Positions 40,095-48,243 of a stretch of 64,000 nucleotides of DNA are shown one piece after another. The translations under genes were made by a program, and so were the position numbers. How positions within the stretch are numbered: the first letter of the stretch is position 1; every line of letters starts with the position of its first letter. Origin of the DNA: Corynebacterium wankanglinii (lineage in GTDB: Bacteria > Actinomycetota > Actinomycetes > Mycobacteriales > Mycobacteriaceae); NCBI GenBank assembly GCA_014490595.1, contig CP061031.1, positions 1,860,001 to 1,924,000 on the forward strand. Reading direction: 5' to 3'. The notes below the pieces were generated by a model. The model was not told the origin of the DNA. It made no database searches and worked only from the letters and a program-made list of their open reading frames with translations.

Positions 40095-41483
40095 CTAGTT
40101 CTCGTCGGACTCGGCTGCCTCGGCGGTGTCCCCACCCTCGACGACATCGTCCGCATCCTCCTCGATCTCGCCGAAGTACTCGTTCGGGTCGACCTTGTTG
40201 CCGGCCTCGTCCTCAACCTGGGTGCGGGAGATGGCGATGGCCAGCGCCTTGCCGCGACGTACGTCGGAGAAGAGGTTGGCAATCTGGCCGGACTGCTGCA
40301 GCTGGGCCACAAACTGGTTCGGGTCCATGCCGTAGGACTGGGCGGTGAACAGGATGTGGTCGGTCAGCTCCTGCTGGGAGACCTCCGGCTGCTCCTGGTC
40401 CGCAACCGCATCCAAGAACAGCTGGGTACGCACGGACTCCTCGGCCTGCTCGCGGGACTGCTTGTCAAACTCCTCGCGGGTGGTGCCCTGCGCCTCGAGC
40501 AGCTGCGCAAGCGCGTTCTCGTCGTGCGCCATCTGGCCCAGCAGCTGGTGGAGCTGGTTGTGCACCTGCTCGTCCACCACGGACTCCGGCAGGGCGAACT
40601 CGGACTGCGCCAGCGCCGCCTTCAGCACCTCGTCACGGATGTCCGCGGCCTGCTGCGCCTTCGCGTTCTCCTCCACCTGCTCGCGGGTGGAGTTACGCAG
40701 CTCCTCGACGGTGTCGAACTCGGACGCGAGCTGCGCGAAATCATCGTCGAACTCCGGAAGCTTGCGCTCCTTGGTCTGCTGGACGGTGACCTTCACGGTC
40801 GCTTCCTCGCCCTTGTGCTCGCCGTACTGAATCTCGGAGGTGAACTCGGCGTCCTCACCGGTCTTCAGGCCCTTGATGGCCTTGTCCAGGCCGTCCATCA
40901 GGTCGTCGGCGCCGACGCGGTAAGTCAGGCCCTCAGCGGAAGCGTCCTCCAGCTTCTCACCGTCGAGGGTTGCCTCGAGGTCGATAATGGCGAAGTCGCC
41001 CTTCTTCAGCTTGCGCGAGGTGTCCTTCAGTTCACCGAACCGCTCGCGGAGGGTGTCCAGCTCGGCGTCGACTGCTTCGTCGTCAAGCTTGAGCTCCGGC
41101 ACCTTCACGGAGATCGCGGAGAAGTCCGGCACCTGGATCTCCGGGCGCACGTCCATCTCGGCGGTGAACTCGACAACGTCGTTGTCCTCGATCTTGGTGA
41201 CCTCGATCTCGGGCTGGCCGAGCGGGTTCAGGTCGTTTTCCGCCAGGGCCTGCTCGTAGCGGGTCGGCAGCATGTCGTTGACAACCTGCTCCAGGATGGG
41301 GCCGCGGCCGAAGCGCGCGTCGATCAGCTGGCGCGGAGCCTTGCCGCGACGGAAGCCCGGGATGTTGACCTGCTGGGCGATGGCCTTGTAGGCCTGGTCG
41401 ATTTCCTTGCCCAGTTCGTCGAACGGCACGCTGACGTTGAGCTTCACGCGGGTGTCGCTGAGCTTGTCGACGGAAGTCTTCAC
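40095..41483 (-). CDS. tig: Trigger factor
   Basis: 462 aa. Ribosome-binding domain at the N-terminus with the conserved GFRRGKAP signature, a central FKBP-like peptidyl-prolyl isomerase domain ([17 protein letters not shown] in part) and the helical C-terminal chaperone domain, ending in an acidic tail. It meets nascent chains at the ribosome exit. GTAGGAGA lies upstream of the ATG. It is upstream of clpP1P2 as in other actinobacteria, but separated here by the repeat-bearing region. Confidence 0.97.
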   Translation of the reverse strand: MKTSVDKLSDTRVKLNVSVPFDELGKEIDQAYKAIAQQVNIPGFRRGKAPRQLIDARFGRGPILEQVVNDMLPTRYEQALAENDLNPLGQPEIEVTKIEDNDVVEFTAEMDVRPEIQVPDFSAISVKVPELKLDDEAVDAELDTLRERFGELKDTSRKLKKGDFAIIDLEATLDGEKLEDASAEGLTYRVGADDLMDGLDKAIKGLKTGEDAEFTSEIQYGEHKGEEATVKVTVQQTKERKLPEFDDDFAQLASEFDTVEELRNSTREQVEENAKAQQAADIRDEVLKAALAQSEFALPESVVDEQVHNQLHQLLGQMAHDENALAQLLEAQGTTREEFDKQSREQAEESVRTQLFLDAVADQEQPEVSQQELTDHILFTAQSYGMDPNQFVAQLQQSGQIANLFSDVRRGKALAIAISRTQVEDEAGNKVDPNEYFGEIEEDADDVVEGGDTAEAAESDEN

Positions 41484-41532
41484 GGATTTCTCCTACTAGA
41501 TCGAAACAACGTTTGTCAGATGTTTTATGTGC

Positions 41533-41559
41533 GGCGGGCCCGTACTCGACGGGCCCGCC
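41533..41559. terminator. Hairpin between tRNA-Pro and tig
   Basis: A perfect 11-bp stem (GGCGGGCCCGT / ACGGGCCCGCC) with a 5-nt loop just after the tRNA-Pro 3' end. On the minus strand no T-run follows directly; on the plus strand CTTTGT follows. It probably ends the tRNA transcript. Confidence 0.7.
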
Positions 41560-41563
41560 TTTG

Positions 41564-41637
41564 TCGGGGCGACAGGATTTGAACCTGCGACCCCCTGCTC
41601 CCAAAGCAGGTGCGCTACCAAACTGCGCCACGCCCCG
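41564..41637 (-). tRNA. tRNA-Pro (anticodon TGG)
   Basis: Full cloverleaf on the minus strand: acceptor CGGGGCG / CGCCCCG, anticodon stem CCTGC / GCAGG with loop TTTGGGA (anticodon TGG, plus-strand bases 41601-41603), T-arm GGTTCAAATCC and discriminator A. CCA is not encoded. Confidence 0.97.
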
Positions 41638-41646
41638 TAGCGGCAA

Positions 41647-41687
41647 AACCGCACGGTGTGAACCACATCCGCTTGCGCCGTGCGGTT
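41647..41687. other. Inverted repeat in the tRNA-Pro leader
   Basis: A perfect 10-bp stem (AACCGCACGG / CCGTGCGGTT) with a 21-nt loop, between the predicted promoter and the tRNA-Pro 5' end. It may guide processing or be a residual terminator; its role is unknown. Confidence 0.6.
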
Positions 41688-41697
41688 CAGGACAGTC

Positions 41698-41725
41698 ATT
41701 GTAGCGGGGGCCAAATAACTGTCCG
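41698..41725 (-). promoter_or_regulatory. Putative tRNA-Pro promoter
   Basis: CGGACA (41725-41720), a 16-bp spacer and TACAAT (41703-41698) on the minus strand. Confidence 0.55.
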
Positions 41726-41735
41726 CATTGAGGGC

Positions 41736-41770
41736 ACAAAAACACCGGCCCCGCAACCGGAACCGGTGTG
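41736..41770 (-). terminator. Terminator after tRNA-Gly
   Basis: Arms ACACCGG (41742-41748) and CCGGTGT (41763-41769), followed on the minus strand by TTTTTGTG. Confidence 0.8.
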
Positions 41771-41779
41771 TTTGTGCTG

Positions 41780-41851
41780 AGGGAATGACGGGAATCGAAC
41801 CCGCGTCTTCAGCTTGGAAGGCTGAGGTATTAGCCACTATACGACATTCCC
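41780..41851 (-). tRNA. tRNA-Gly (anticodon TCC)
   Basis: Cloverleaf on the minus strand: acceptor GGGAATG / CATTCCC, anticodon stem CAGC / GCTG with loop CTTCCAA (anticodon TCC, plus-strand bases 41816-41818), T-arm GGTTCGATTCC. CCA is not encoded. Confidence 0.97.
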
Positions 41852-41875
41852 ATGCGCCGAAAAGCGCTGTTCGGA

Positions 41876-41905
41876 ATGTTAGCGCAGCCGGTACGGTTGA
41901 ACCAA
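41876..41905 (-). promoter_or_regulatory. Putative tRNA-Gly promoter
   Basis: TTGGTT (41905-41900), an 18-bp spacer and TAACAT (41881-41876) on the minus strand. Confidence 0.5.
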
Positions 41906-41935
41906 ACACGTGACTAGACGCACTAAGGAGCCACC

Positions 41936-42715
41936 GTGTTCGGATTGATTTTCCTCCTCTTCCTCTTCGGCCCGCTGCTGTTTTTGCCCATAATGTTCTC
42001 CGGGCCGAGGCAAGTGCAGCCGTCGCGGCGCCAGGTGGCTCAGCAGCAGCAGCTGTCTTTCGACGACGCGTACGCCGACGCCAAGCGGTGGACCGACCGC
42101 CTCGGCTCCCAAGTACTCAACATCTCCGGCAACGACGCCGCGTCCAAGCAGGCAATGGCCGACGCGTCCGAGCGGTTTAACGCGGCGTCCGCCGGGCTGA
42201 GCGACGCACGTTCCGTCAAGCAGGCCATGCTTGCCCGCGAGTCCGCCCTGGAGGGTCTGCACTACGTCAACGCCGCCCGCGAGATCATGGGGTTGCCCGC
42301 CGGCCCGCAGCTGCCGGAGCTGGAGGGCCAGCGCCAGGCCGGCCGCGTCACCGAGCAGCGCACGGTCACCCAGCAGGACGGCTCCCAGGTGACGGCCTCG
42401 CCCTACGCCACCGAGCAGACGCCGCACTACTACCCCGGCGGCGCCGTTGCCGGCCGTCCGGTCCCCGCTGGCTGGTACTCCACGGCGTGGTGGGGCCCGG
42501 CGATGATGACCGGCGTGTGGGCCGCAAGCTCCATGATGTTCTACTCCACCATGTTCGCTGGCATGTCTGGCGCGGCGTCTGCGCAGGCGTTTGAGGCCGG
42601 CGGGCTCGGCGAGGGGATGGATGGCGCAGGCGACATGGGCGACATGGGCGACATGGGCGGCGGCGACTTCGGGGACTTCGGCGGCGGCTTTGACTTCGGG
42701 GGATTCGATTTCTAG
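41936..42715 (+). CDS. Membrane-anchored protein with a Gly/Asp/Phe-rich tail, unknown function
   Basis: 259 aa from a GTG at 41936, with AAGGAG upstream. One N-terminal membrane helix (LIFLLFLFGPLLFLPIMF) is followed by a helical, Gln/Ala-rich domain. After a Tyr/Trp/Met-rich patch comes a low-complexity tail with three GDM repeats (9-bp DNA repeats near 42629) and FDFGGFDF at the very end. I recognise no family with certainty; helical-tail proteins of this kind occur in corynebacteria. It is followed 56 bp later by etfB. Confidence 0.75.
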   Translation: MFGLIFLLFLFGPLLFLPIMFSGPRQVQPSRRQVAQQQQLSFDDAYADAKRWTDRLGSQVLNISGNDAASKQAMADASERFNAASAGLSDARSVKQAMLARESALEGLHYVNAAREIMGLPAGPQLPELEGQRQAGRVTEQRTVTQQDGSQVTASPYATEQTPHYYPGGAVAGRPVPAGWYSTAWWGPAMMTGVWAASSMMFYSTMFAGMSGAASAQAFEAGGLGEGMDGAGDMGDMGDMGGGDFGDFGGGFDFGGFDF

Positions 42716-42771
42716 CCGTGCGTTAGACTGCACTGCGATTGCGAAGACTGCGAACCCGATAAGGAGTGGCC

Positions 42772-43541
42772 GTGCGCATTGCTGTGCTGCTGAAAGAAGT
42801 GCCGGACACCTACAGTGACCGCGAAATGAACCTGGAGACGGGTTTGACGGACCGCTCCGGCGACGTTGTTGCCGACGAGGTCAGCGAGCGCGCCGTCGAG
42901 GCCGCTCTCCGCATCGCCGAGGCCGGCGAAGGCGTCGAGGTCGAGATCCTGAGCGTGGGCCCGGAGTCCGCCGCGGACTCTGTGCGCCGCGGCATCGCCA
43001 TGGGGGCAGCAGAGGCGTACATCGTCTCAGACGACGCACTCACCGGTGCGGATGTGACGCTTACTGGTGAGGTGTTGGCGAAGCTCGTCGAGAAGCAGGG
43101 CTACGACCTCGTTGTCGCGGGCGGCATGTCTTCCGACGGTGCCGCGGGCGTAGTCGCGCCGTTCGTGGCCGAGCTGCTGGGCTGGCCCGCGCTGACCAAC
43201 CTCACCGAGCTTTCTATCGACGGCGATTCCATCCGCGCCACCAGGCCTCCGAGAACGCAACCGCGGAACTTTCCGCGCAGCTGCCGGCCGTGGTGTCCGT
43301 GGCTGACGGGTTCGCGGACCCGCCTACCCCAACTTCAAGGGCCTCATGGCCGCGAAGAAGAAGGAGCTGCGCGCGGTCACGCTCGCCGAGCTCGGCGTGG
43401 ACCCGGAGGACTTCACGCACCCGCGCGCGATCATGGTGGGCATCGAGCGCCGCCCGGAGCGCGAGCGCGGCGAGATCATCGACGGCAGCCCAGCGCGCCG
43501 CTCGCCTGGTGGACTTCCTCGAATCCAAGAACCTCATCTAA
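42772..43541 (+). pseudogene. etfB: Electron transfer flavoprotein beta subunit, three frame breaks
   Basis: The start is the GTG at 42772, five bases after AAGGAG. The N-terminal 150 or so residues are a normal EtfB (IAVLLKEVPDTYSDREMN, VVAGGMSSDGAAG). The frame then changes near 43242 (resuming QASENATAELSAQLPAVV), near 43322 (resuming YPNFKGLMAAKKKELRAV) and near 43488 (resuming AQRAARLVDFLESKNLI, stop 43539-43541). Everything expected of EtfB is there in three frames. EtfA, the partner, is intact, so a sequencing problem is likely. ETF accepts electrons from acyl-CoA dehydrogenases and others. Confidence 0.85.
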
Positions 43542-43550
43542 GGAGCACCC

Positions 43551-44492
43551 ATGACCGATGTACTTGTTGTCCCGGACCGCTCCTTCGACGGCGCGGTGGA
43601 ACCGAGCGTGGCGGAGCTGATCGGTGCGGCGTCTGCGATCGGCACCCCGGTCGTGCTCGCCAGCGACCGCGCGCACGCCGAGGAGCTCGGCGCACTGGGC
43701 GCCGCCGTCGTGCTCGTGTCCGACGCCCCGCTTATCGACGCCGCTGCCGCCGCGTTCGACGCGCTCTACCCCGCCGCCGTCCTGTTCGCCCACACCGTGC
43801 GCGGACGCGAGGCCGCGGGCCGTTTCGCTGCGCGCAAGGGCAAGGCCGTGCTTACCGACGCCGTGTCCGTCCGCCACGACGACCAGGGCGTTGTCACCGA
43901 CCACCAGAACTACGGCGGCGTGTACTCCGCCGTGGCCGCGGCAACGCACTCGGCGCCGGTGATCACCCTGCGCCCGGGCGCGGTGGAGACGCGCGCCGAT
44001 TCCGCCACCCCTGAGGTGAGGGAGTTGGAGGTGGCGGCATCCGGCGCGCGCGAAGCGACCGTGGAATCCGTGACCCCGGTGGAGCGCACCTCGAACCGGC
44101 CCGAGCTGCTCACCGCGGACAAGGTGGTCGCCGGCGGCGTTGCACTTGGCGACGAGGACACGTTCGAGGAGCTTGTCGGCGGCCTCGCCGACGCGTTGGG
44201 GGCCGCCGTGGGCGCCACCCGCTCCGCCGTCGACGAAGGGCAGGTTCCGTATGAGGCGCAGATCGGCCAGACCGGCGTGATGGTCAGTCCGAAGCTCTAC
44301 ATCGGCGTGGGCATCTCCGGCGCCGTGCAGCACCTGGTGGGTATGCAGACCGCGGACACCATCGTCGCCATCAACTCGGACGAGGACGCGCCGATCTTCG
44401 ACATCGCCGACTTCGGCATCATCGGCGACCTGTTCGACCTGGTGCCGGACATCATCACCGAGATCAACGCGCGGATCGAGGCGCGCAAGTAA
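43551..44492 (+). CDS. etfA: Electron transfer flavoprotein alpha subunit
   Basis: 313 aa. The C-terminal FAD-binding region is typical: GATRSAVDEGQVPYEAQIGQ (in part), SPKLYIGVGISGAVQH and the following INSDEDAPIFDIADFG. With EtfB it forms the soluble flavoprotein that passes electrons to a membrane quinone reductase. The gene begins 9 bp after etfB, and its stop overlaps the next start by one base (TAATG), so the next protein (cytochrome-b561-like) is translationally coupled. Confidence 0.94.
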   Translation: MTDVLVVPDRSFDGAVEPSVAELIGAASAIGTPVVLASDRAHAEELGALGAAVVLVSDAPLIDAAAAAFDALYPAAVLFAHTVRGREAAGRFAARKGKAVLTDAVSVRHDDQGVVTDHQNYGGVYSAVAAATHSAPVITLRPGAVETRADSATPEVRELEVAASGAREATVESVTPVERTSNRPELLTADKVVAGGVALGDEDTFEELVGGLADALGAAVGATRSAVDEGQVPYEAQIGQTGVMVSPKLYIGVGISGAVQHLVGMQTADTIVAINSDEDAPIFDIADFGIIGDLFDLVPDIITEINARIEARK

Positions 44493-45961
44493 TGCAGGTA
44501 GAACTCCGCCGAGGCCTCCCCCGCGTCGCAGGCGGCGACCCGTGGCCGCCCGCCGGCACCGTGGAGGTGGAGGGCGCTCCGGCTGCCCCCGCGGCGCCTG
44601 CCGCGCCCGTTGCTGCTCCGGCCGACACTGCCCCAGCTGCCGACACCGTTGAGGTGCCGCTGCGCCAGGGCCTGCCTCGCGTCGAGGGCGGCGACCCGTG
44701 GCCGCCAGCGGGCACCGTTCGCGTTGTCGCGCCCCGCCCGTCCCAGCCGGCCGCGGCCGAGGCTGGCGCGGCCGATGCGGCGCTGGACTCCAACGCCGCA
44801 GACACGGCCACGGACCTCATCTCAGTGCCGCTGCGCCGCGGTCTGCCGCGCGTGCAGGGCGGCTCGCCCTGGCCGCCAGCGGGCACCGTGCGCGTCCCGG
44901 CGCCCCCGGCCGCGGCCCCGGCGCTCCCCTCCGAGGCGCCGCAGCCCCAACCGGAGCCTGCCGCACCGGCGGCCACCGTCCTCGGCGACGCCGTGGCCAA
45001 GGCCGCACCGGTGCCCAAGGCCGCGCCCGTGGCCAAGGCCGCGCCCGTGGCCAAGGCCGCGCCGGTGGAAAAGGTTGCGGGGGTGGAACCGGAGGGCGTC
45101 GTTAGGCGGTGGCTCCCGTGGGCGATCGGTGCCCTCGTGCTGCTCGCTGCGGCGGTTATCGGCGCGCGCTGGTTCGTGGGCACTGACACCGGGGCCGACT
45201 TCATCGCGCGCTACGACGGCCTGCAGCCGCTGCCGGACAACGCCCCCGTCGGGTTCCCGGCGTGGCTGAACTGGGCCCATTTCTTCAACATGTTCCTCAT
45301 GGCACTAATCGTGAAAACGGGCCTTGACGTGCGCCGCGAGAAACGCCCCGACGCCTACTGGCAGCCCAAGAAGGGCGGCAAGAAGATCTCCGTGACGCTG
45401 TGGCTGCACCAGGTGCTGGACGTCGCCTGGGTCGTGCTCGGCGTCGTGTTCTACGTGCTGCTGTTCGCCACCGGGCAATGGATGCGCATCGTGCCCACGA
45501 GCTGGGACGTCTTCCCCAACGCGGTATCGGCGGGCCTGCAGTACCTCTCGCTGGACTGGCCAGATGAGAACGGGTGGGTGTACTACAACGCCCTGCAGGA
45601 ACTCTCGTACTTCGCCACCGTGTTCATCGCGGCACCGCTATCAATCGCGTCCGGGTTCCGCATGAGCGGGCTGTGGCCGAAGGCGTGGCCAAAGGTACCT
45701 GTCGGGTGGGCGCGGGCGGTGCACTTCCCCACCATGGTTTACTACCTCATCTTCGTCGCCGTGCACGTATTCTTGGTCGCCGCAACCGGGTTGCGCGGCA
45801 ACCTCAACGCCATGTTCGCCGCGCGTGACGACGCCTCCGGATGGCTCGGCCTCATCCTCTTCCTTCTCGCCGTCGCGGTGACGGCCGCCGGCTGGTGGGC
45901 GGCCCGACCCTCTGTGGTCACGCCGGTGGCGCAGGCCACGGGCAAGGTGACGCGCCGCTAG
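44492..45961 (+). CDS. Cytochrome b561-like membrane protein with three N-terminal repeats
   Basis: 489 aa. The first 140 residues contain three copies of a motif of the form (V/L)RxGLPRVxGGxPWPPAGTV (about residues 4-24, 54-74 and 108-130), joined by Ala/Pro linkers, then AP/VAKAAP repeats and a first helix. The C-terminal half has about five further helices with well-placed histidines (WAHFFNMFLM, WLHQVLDVAW, HFPTMVYYLIFVAVHVFL), as in bacterial b561/ferric-reductase-like di-haem proteins. Its coupling to etfA and position before efeUOB suggest electron delivery at the membrane, possibly to iron. This is inference. Confidence 0.75.
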   Translation: MQVELRRGLPRVAGGDPWPPAGTVEVEGAPAAPAAPAAPVAAPADTAPAADTVEVPLRQGLPRVEGGDPWPPAGTVRVVAPRPSQPAAAEAGAADAALDSNAADTATDLISVPLRRGLPRVQGGSPWPPAGTVRVPAPPAAAPALPSEAPQPQPEPAAPAATVLGDAVAKAAPVPKAAPVAKAAPVAKAAPVEKVAGVEPEGVVRRWLPWAIGALVLLAAAVIGARWFVGTDTGADFIARYDGLQPLPDNAPVGFPAWLNWAHFFNMFLMALIVKTGLDVRREKRPDAYWQPKKGGKKISVTLWLHQVLDVAWVVLGVVFYVLLFATGQWMRIVPTSWDVFPNAVSAGLQYLSLDWPDENGWVYYNALQELSYFATVFIAAPLSIASGFRMSGLWPKAWPKVPVGWARAVHFPTMVYYLIFVAVHVFLVAATGLRGNLNAMFAARDDASGWLGLILFLLAVAVTAAGWWAARPSVVTPVAQATGKVTRR

Positions 45962-45986
45962 GCTGGCACACCTTTTCGGGGTAGCC

Positions 45987-46018
45987 AGCCTAGCCTAAGT
46001 TAGGTAAGACTTGCCTGA
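45987..46018. promoter_or_regulatory. Two DtxR-like iron boxes before efeU
   Basis: TTAGGTAAGACTTGCCTGA (46000-46018) matches 14 of 19 positions of the DtxR consensus. An adjoining half (AGCCTAGCCTAA, 45987-45998) gives TTAGGCTAGGCT on the other strand. The first overlaps the -35, so iron-loaded DtxR would block transcription. Confidence 0.65.
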
Positions 46019-46040
46019 ATTACGCGCGGCGGTTTAGCGT
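46011..46040 (+). promoter_or_regulatory. Putative efeU promoter, leaderless
   Basis: TTGCCT (46011-46016), an 18-bp spacer and TAGCGT (46035-46040), six bases before the ATG at 46047. No Shine-Dalgarno sequence is present. Confidence 0.55.
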
Positions 46041-46046
46041 GAGTCC

Positions 46047-46993
46047 ATGTTCCTCGCCGCATTCCTGGTCGGCCTGCGCGAAGGTCTCGAGGCCTCGTTG
46101 ATCGTCGGCATCCTGCTCGCCAGCCTAGACCGGCGCGATGCCGCCGACGCCCGTCGCAGCCTATGGTGGGGTGTCGGGCTCGCGGTGGTCATCTGCGTTG
46201 TCCTCGGCGCCCTGTTCACCTTCGGCCGCTACGGCTTAAGCTTCCGCGCCCAGGAGGCCATCGGCGGCACGCTGTCGCTGGTTGCGGTGGCCATGATCAC
46301 CGGCATGGTGCTGTCCATGTCCAACAGAGACGGCATGGTGCGCAAAGTCCTCGACGCCAAGACGGGCGACGCCGTCGCAGCCGCGCGAGGGCGATGTTCT
46401 GGCTCGCGTTCATCACCGTCGCGCGCGAGGGTCTCGAGCTGACGCTGCTCATGTGGGGGTGGGTGGTGCAGCCGGCGGCGGTCATCGGGGCGTTCCTCGG
46501 TATCGGCGTGGCGCTGGTGATGGGCTACGCCATCTACAAGGGTGCGCTGCAGATGAACATGCGCACGTTCATGCAAGTGTCCTCGGCGTTGCTCATCGTC
46601 GTGGCCGCGGGCATCCTCGTCTACGCCATCCACGACCTTCAAGAGGCGCAGTTCTTGCCGGGGCCGTTCTCCGGCGCGCCGATCGCCCCGACACACCCGC
46701 GCACCGGGGAGGTGCTCGTGGGGTTTGCGACGTACCCGTTCTGGATGGCGTCGTTCCCCTTCGGTTGGGCATTCGATTTCGAGCACGCCATCGACCCCAC
46801 GGGGCCGATCGCCGCCTTGGTCAACGCGCTCACCGGGTTCGAGCCGAAGATGAGTTGGCTGCAGGTCATCGGCTGGGCCATCTACATCGCCGTCATTGTC
46901 CCAATTTTTGTGAACCATGTTCGTCGAGATCGGGGGGTGGGGCGGCCGGAGGTCGTCGATACGCACCCTGCTCTCGTAGGAAAGGAAGTCTAA
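46047..46993 (+). pseudogene. efeU: EfeU ferrous/ferric iron permease, one frameshift
   Basis: About 315 aa if intact. Both REXXE iron-binding motifs are visible: REGLE near the N-terminus (LREGLEASLIVG) and REGLE in the second half (AREGLELTLLMW), each in a hydrophobic helix. The frame shifts by one base near 46385-46392, between the two halves. The stop overlaps the efeO start (TAATG). EfeU would pass iron through the membrane in the Ftr1 manner. All motifs are retained, so the break may be a sequencing error. Confidence 0.85.
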
Positions 46994-48243
46994 TGTCACA
47001 CCGCCGAACCTTCGCCGCCGTGGCCGCGCTGCCGCTGGCACTGACGCTCACGTCGTGCGTGGAAAACGCCGCCAACGCCGACAGCATCGAGGTCACCTCC
47101 GACGCCGACACCTGCGCCGTGAGCACCGACAGCACCGAATCCGGCGCGCGCACGTTCAAGATCAACAACACCGGCAACCAGGTGACGGAGTTTTACCTGC
47201 TCGCCAACGACGGCCTGCGCGTCATCGCCGAGCGCGAGAACATCGCCCCCGGCGAAACGGCCGACCTGACGGTCTCGCTCATGCCGGGCGACTACTTCAC
47301 CGCCTGCAAGCCGGGCCTGCGCGGGCCGAACGTCGGCCAAAGCGCGTTCACGGTTACCGGCGAGGCCGTGGCCGTCGGCGAGTCGGACCAGCAGCGTTTC
47401 GACGACGCCGTCGCCTCCTACGTCAACTTTGCTAAGAACGAAGTGGCCGAGTTCGTCCCCCTCGCCGAGGAGTTCGCCGCCGCCTACGCCTCCGGCGACG
47501 ACGAGAAGGCGCGCGAGCTCTACCCCACCTCGCGCGTGCACTACGAGCGCATCGAGCCGATCGCGGAGGCGCTGGGCATCCTCGACCCGAAGATTGACTA
47601 CCGCGAGGTGGACTACATCGCAGAAGCCGACGAGCTGAAGGCGGAAGACCCCGCCTTCGACCAGTGGCGCGGCTTCCACCGCATGGAAAAGGATCTGTGG
47701 GTGCCAGAAAAGGACGCCAAGAATGCCGACGGCGCCGACGCCTGGCAGGACTGGGAACCCTCCACCCCGGCCCAGCGCACACAGGTCGCGGAGCTGTTCG
47801 TGGCCGACGTCAACCAGCTGCTTGACACGGTCAACGACCCAAACTTCGCCGAGGACCAACAGCTGACCATCGACTCGGTGTCCAACGGCGCGATCTCGCT
47901 TCTGGAGGAGGTGGCCACCACCAAGGTCACCGGCGAGGAAGACTGGTGGAGCCACACCGACCTCTACGACTTCGCGGCGAACATCCAGGGCTCACGCATC
48001 GCGTTCGACCTGGTCGCCCCCATCGCCGCGGACCGCGGGGAAAACGGCGCCAAGCTGGTCCAAGACATCAACGACCGCTACGACGACGTCGAGGAGCTGC
48101 TCAGGGAGTACGGCTCGCTGGAGACCGGGTTCGTCTCCTACGACACCGTCGACGCGGCCGCGCAGGCGCAGCTGACCCGGGCGCTCGACGCGCTGCGCGA
48201 GCCGCTGTCGCAGCTCACCGGCACCGTACTGGGGCTGGGCTAA
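46993..48243 (+). CDS. efeO: EfeO iron-uptake lipoprotein (cupredoxin plus M75 domain)
   Basis: 416 aa from the ATG at 46993. The signal peptide ends in a lipobox (LTLTSC). The N-terminal part is a cupredoxin-like domain (about 35-130) and the C-terminal part an imelysin/M75 domain with the HxxE motif in GFHRMEKDLW. It binds iron, perhaps also copper, outside the membrane and passes it to EfeU. It overlaps efeU and efeB by one base on each side (TAATG). Confidence 0.93.
   Translation: MSHRRTFAAVAALPLALTLTSCVENAANADSIEVTSDADTCAVSTDSTESGARTFKINNTGNQVTEFYLLANDGLRVIAERENIAPGETADLTVSLMPGDYFTACKPGLRGPNVGQSAFTVTGEAVAVGESDQQRFDDAVASYVNFAKNEVAEFVPLAEEFAAAYASGDDEKARELYPTSRVHYERIEPIAEALGILDPKIDYREVDYIAEADELKAEDPAFDQWRGFHRMEKDLWVPEKDAKNADGADAWQDWEPSTPAQRTQVAELFVADVNQLLDTVNDPNFAEDQQLTIDSVSNGAISLLEEVATTKVTGEEDWWSHTDLYDFAANIQGSRIAFDLVAPIAADRGENGAKLVQDINDRYDDVEELLREYGSLETGFVSYDTVDAAAQAQLTRALDALREPLSQLTGTVLGLG

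Noticed and set aside
39817..40098. Short coding frames through the 82-bp repeats
   Set aside because: They read the same peptide in both copies only because the DNA is repeated; there is no start signal or recognisable protein.
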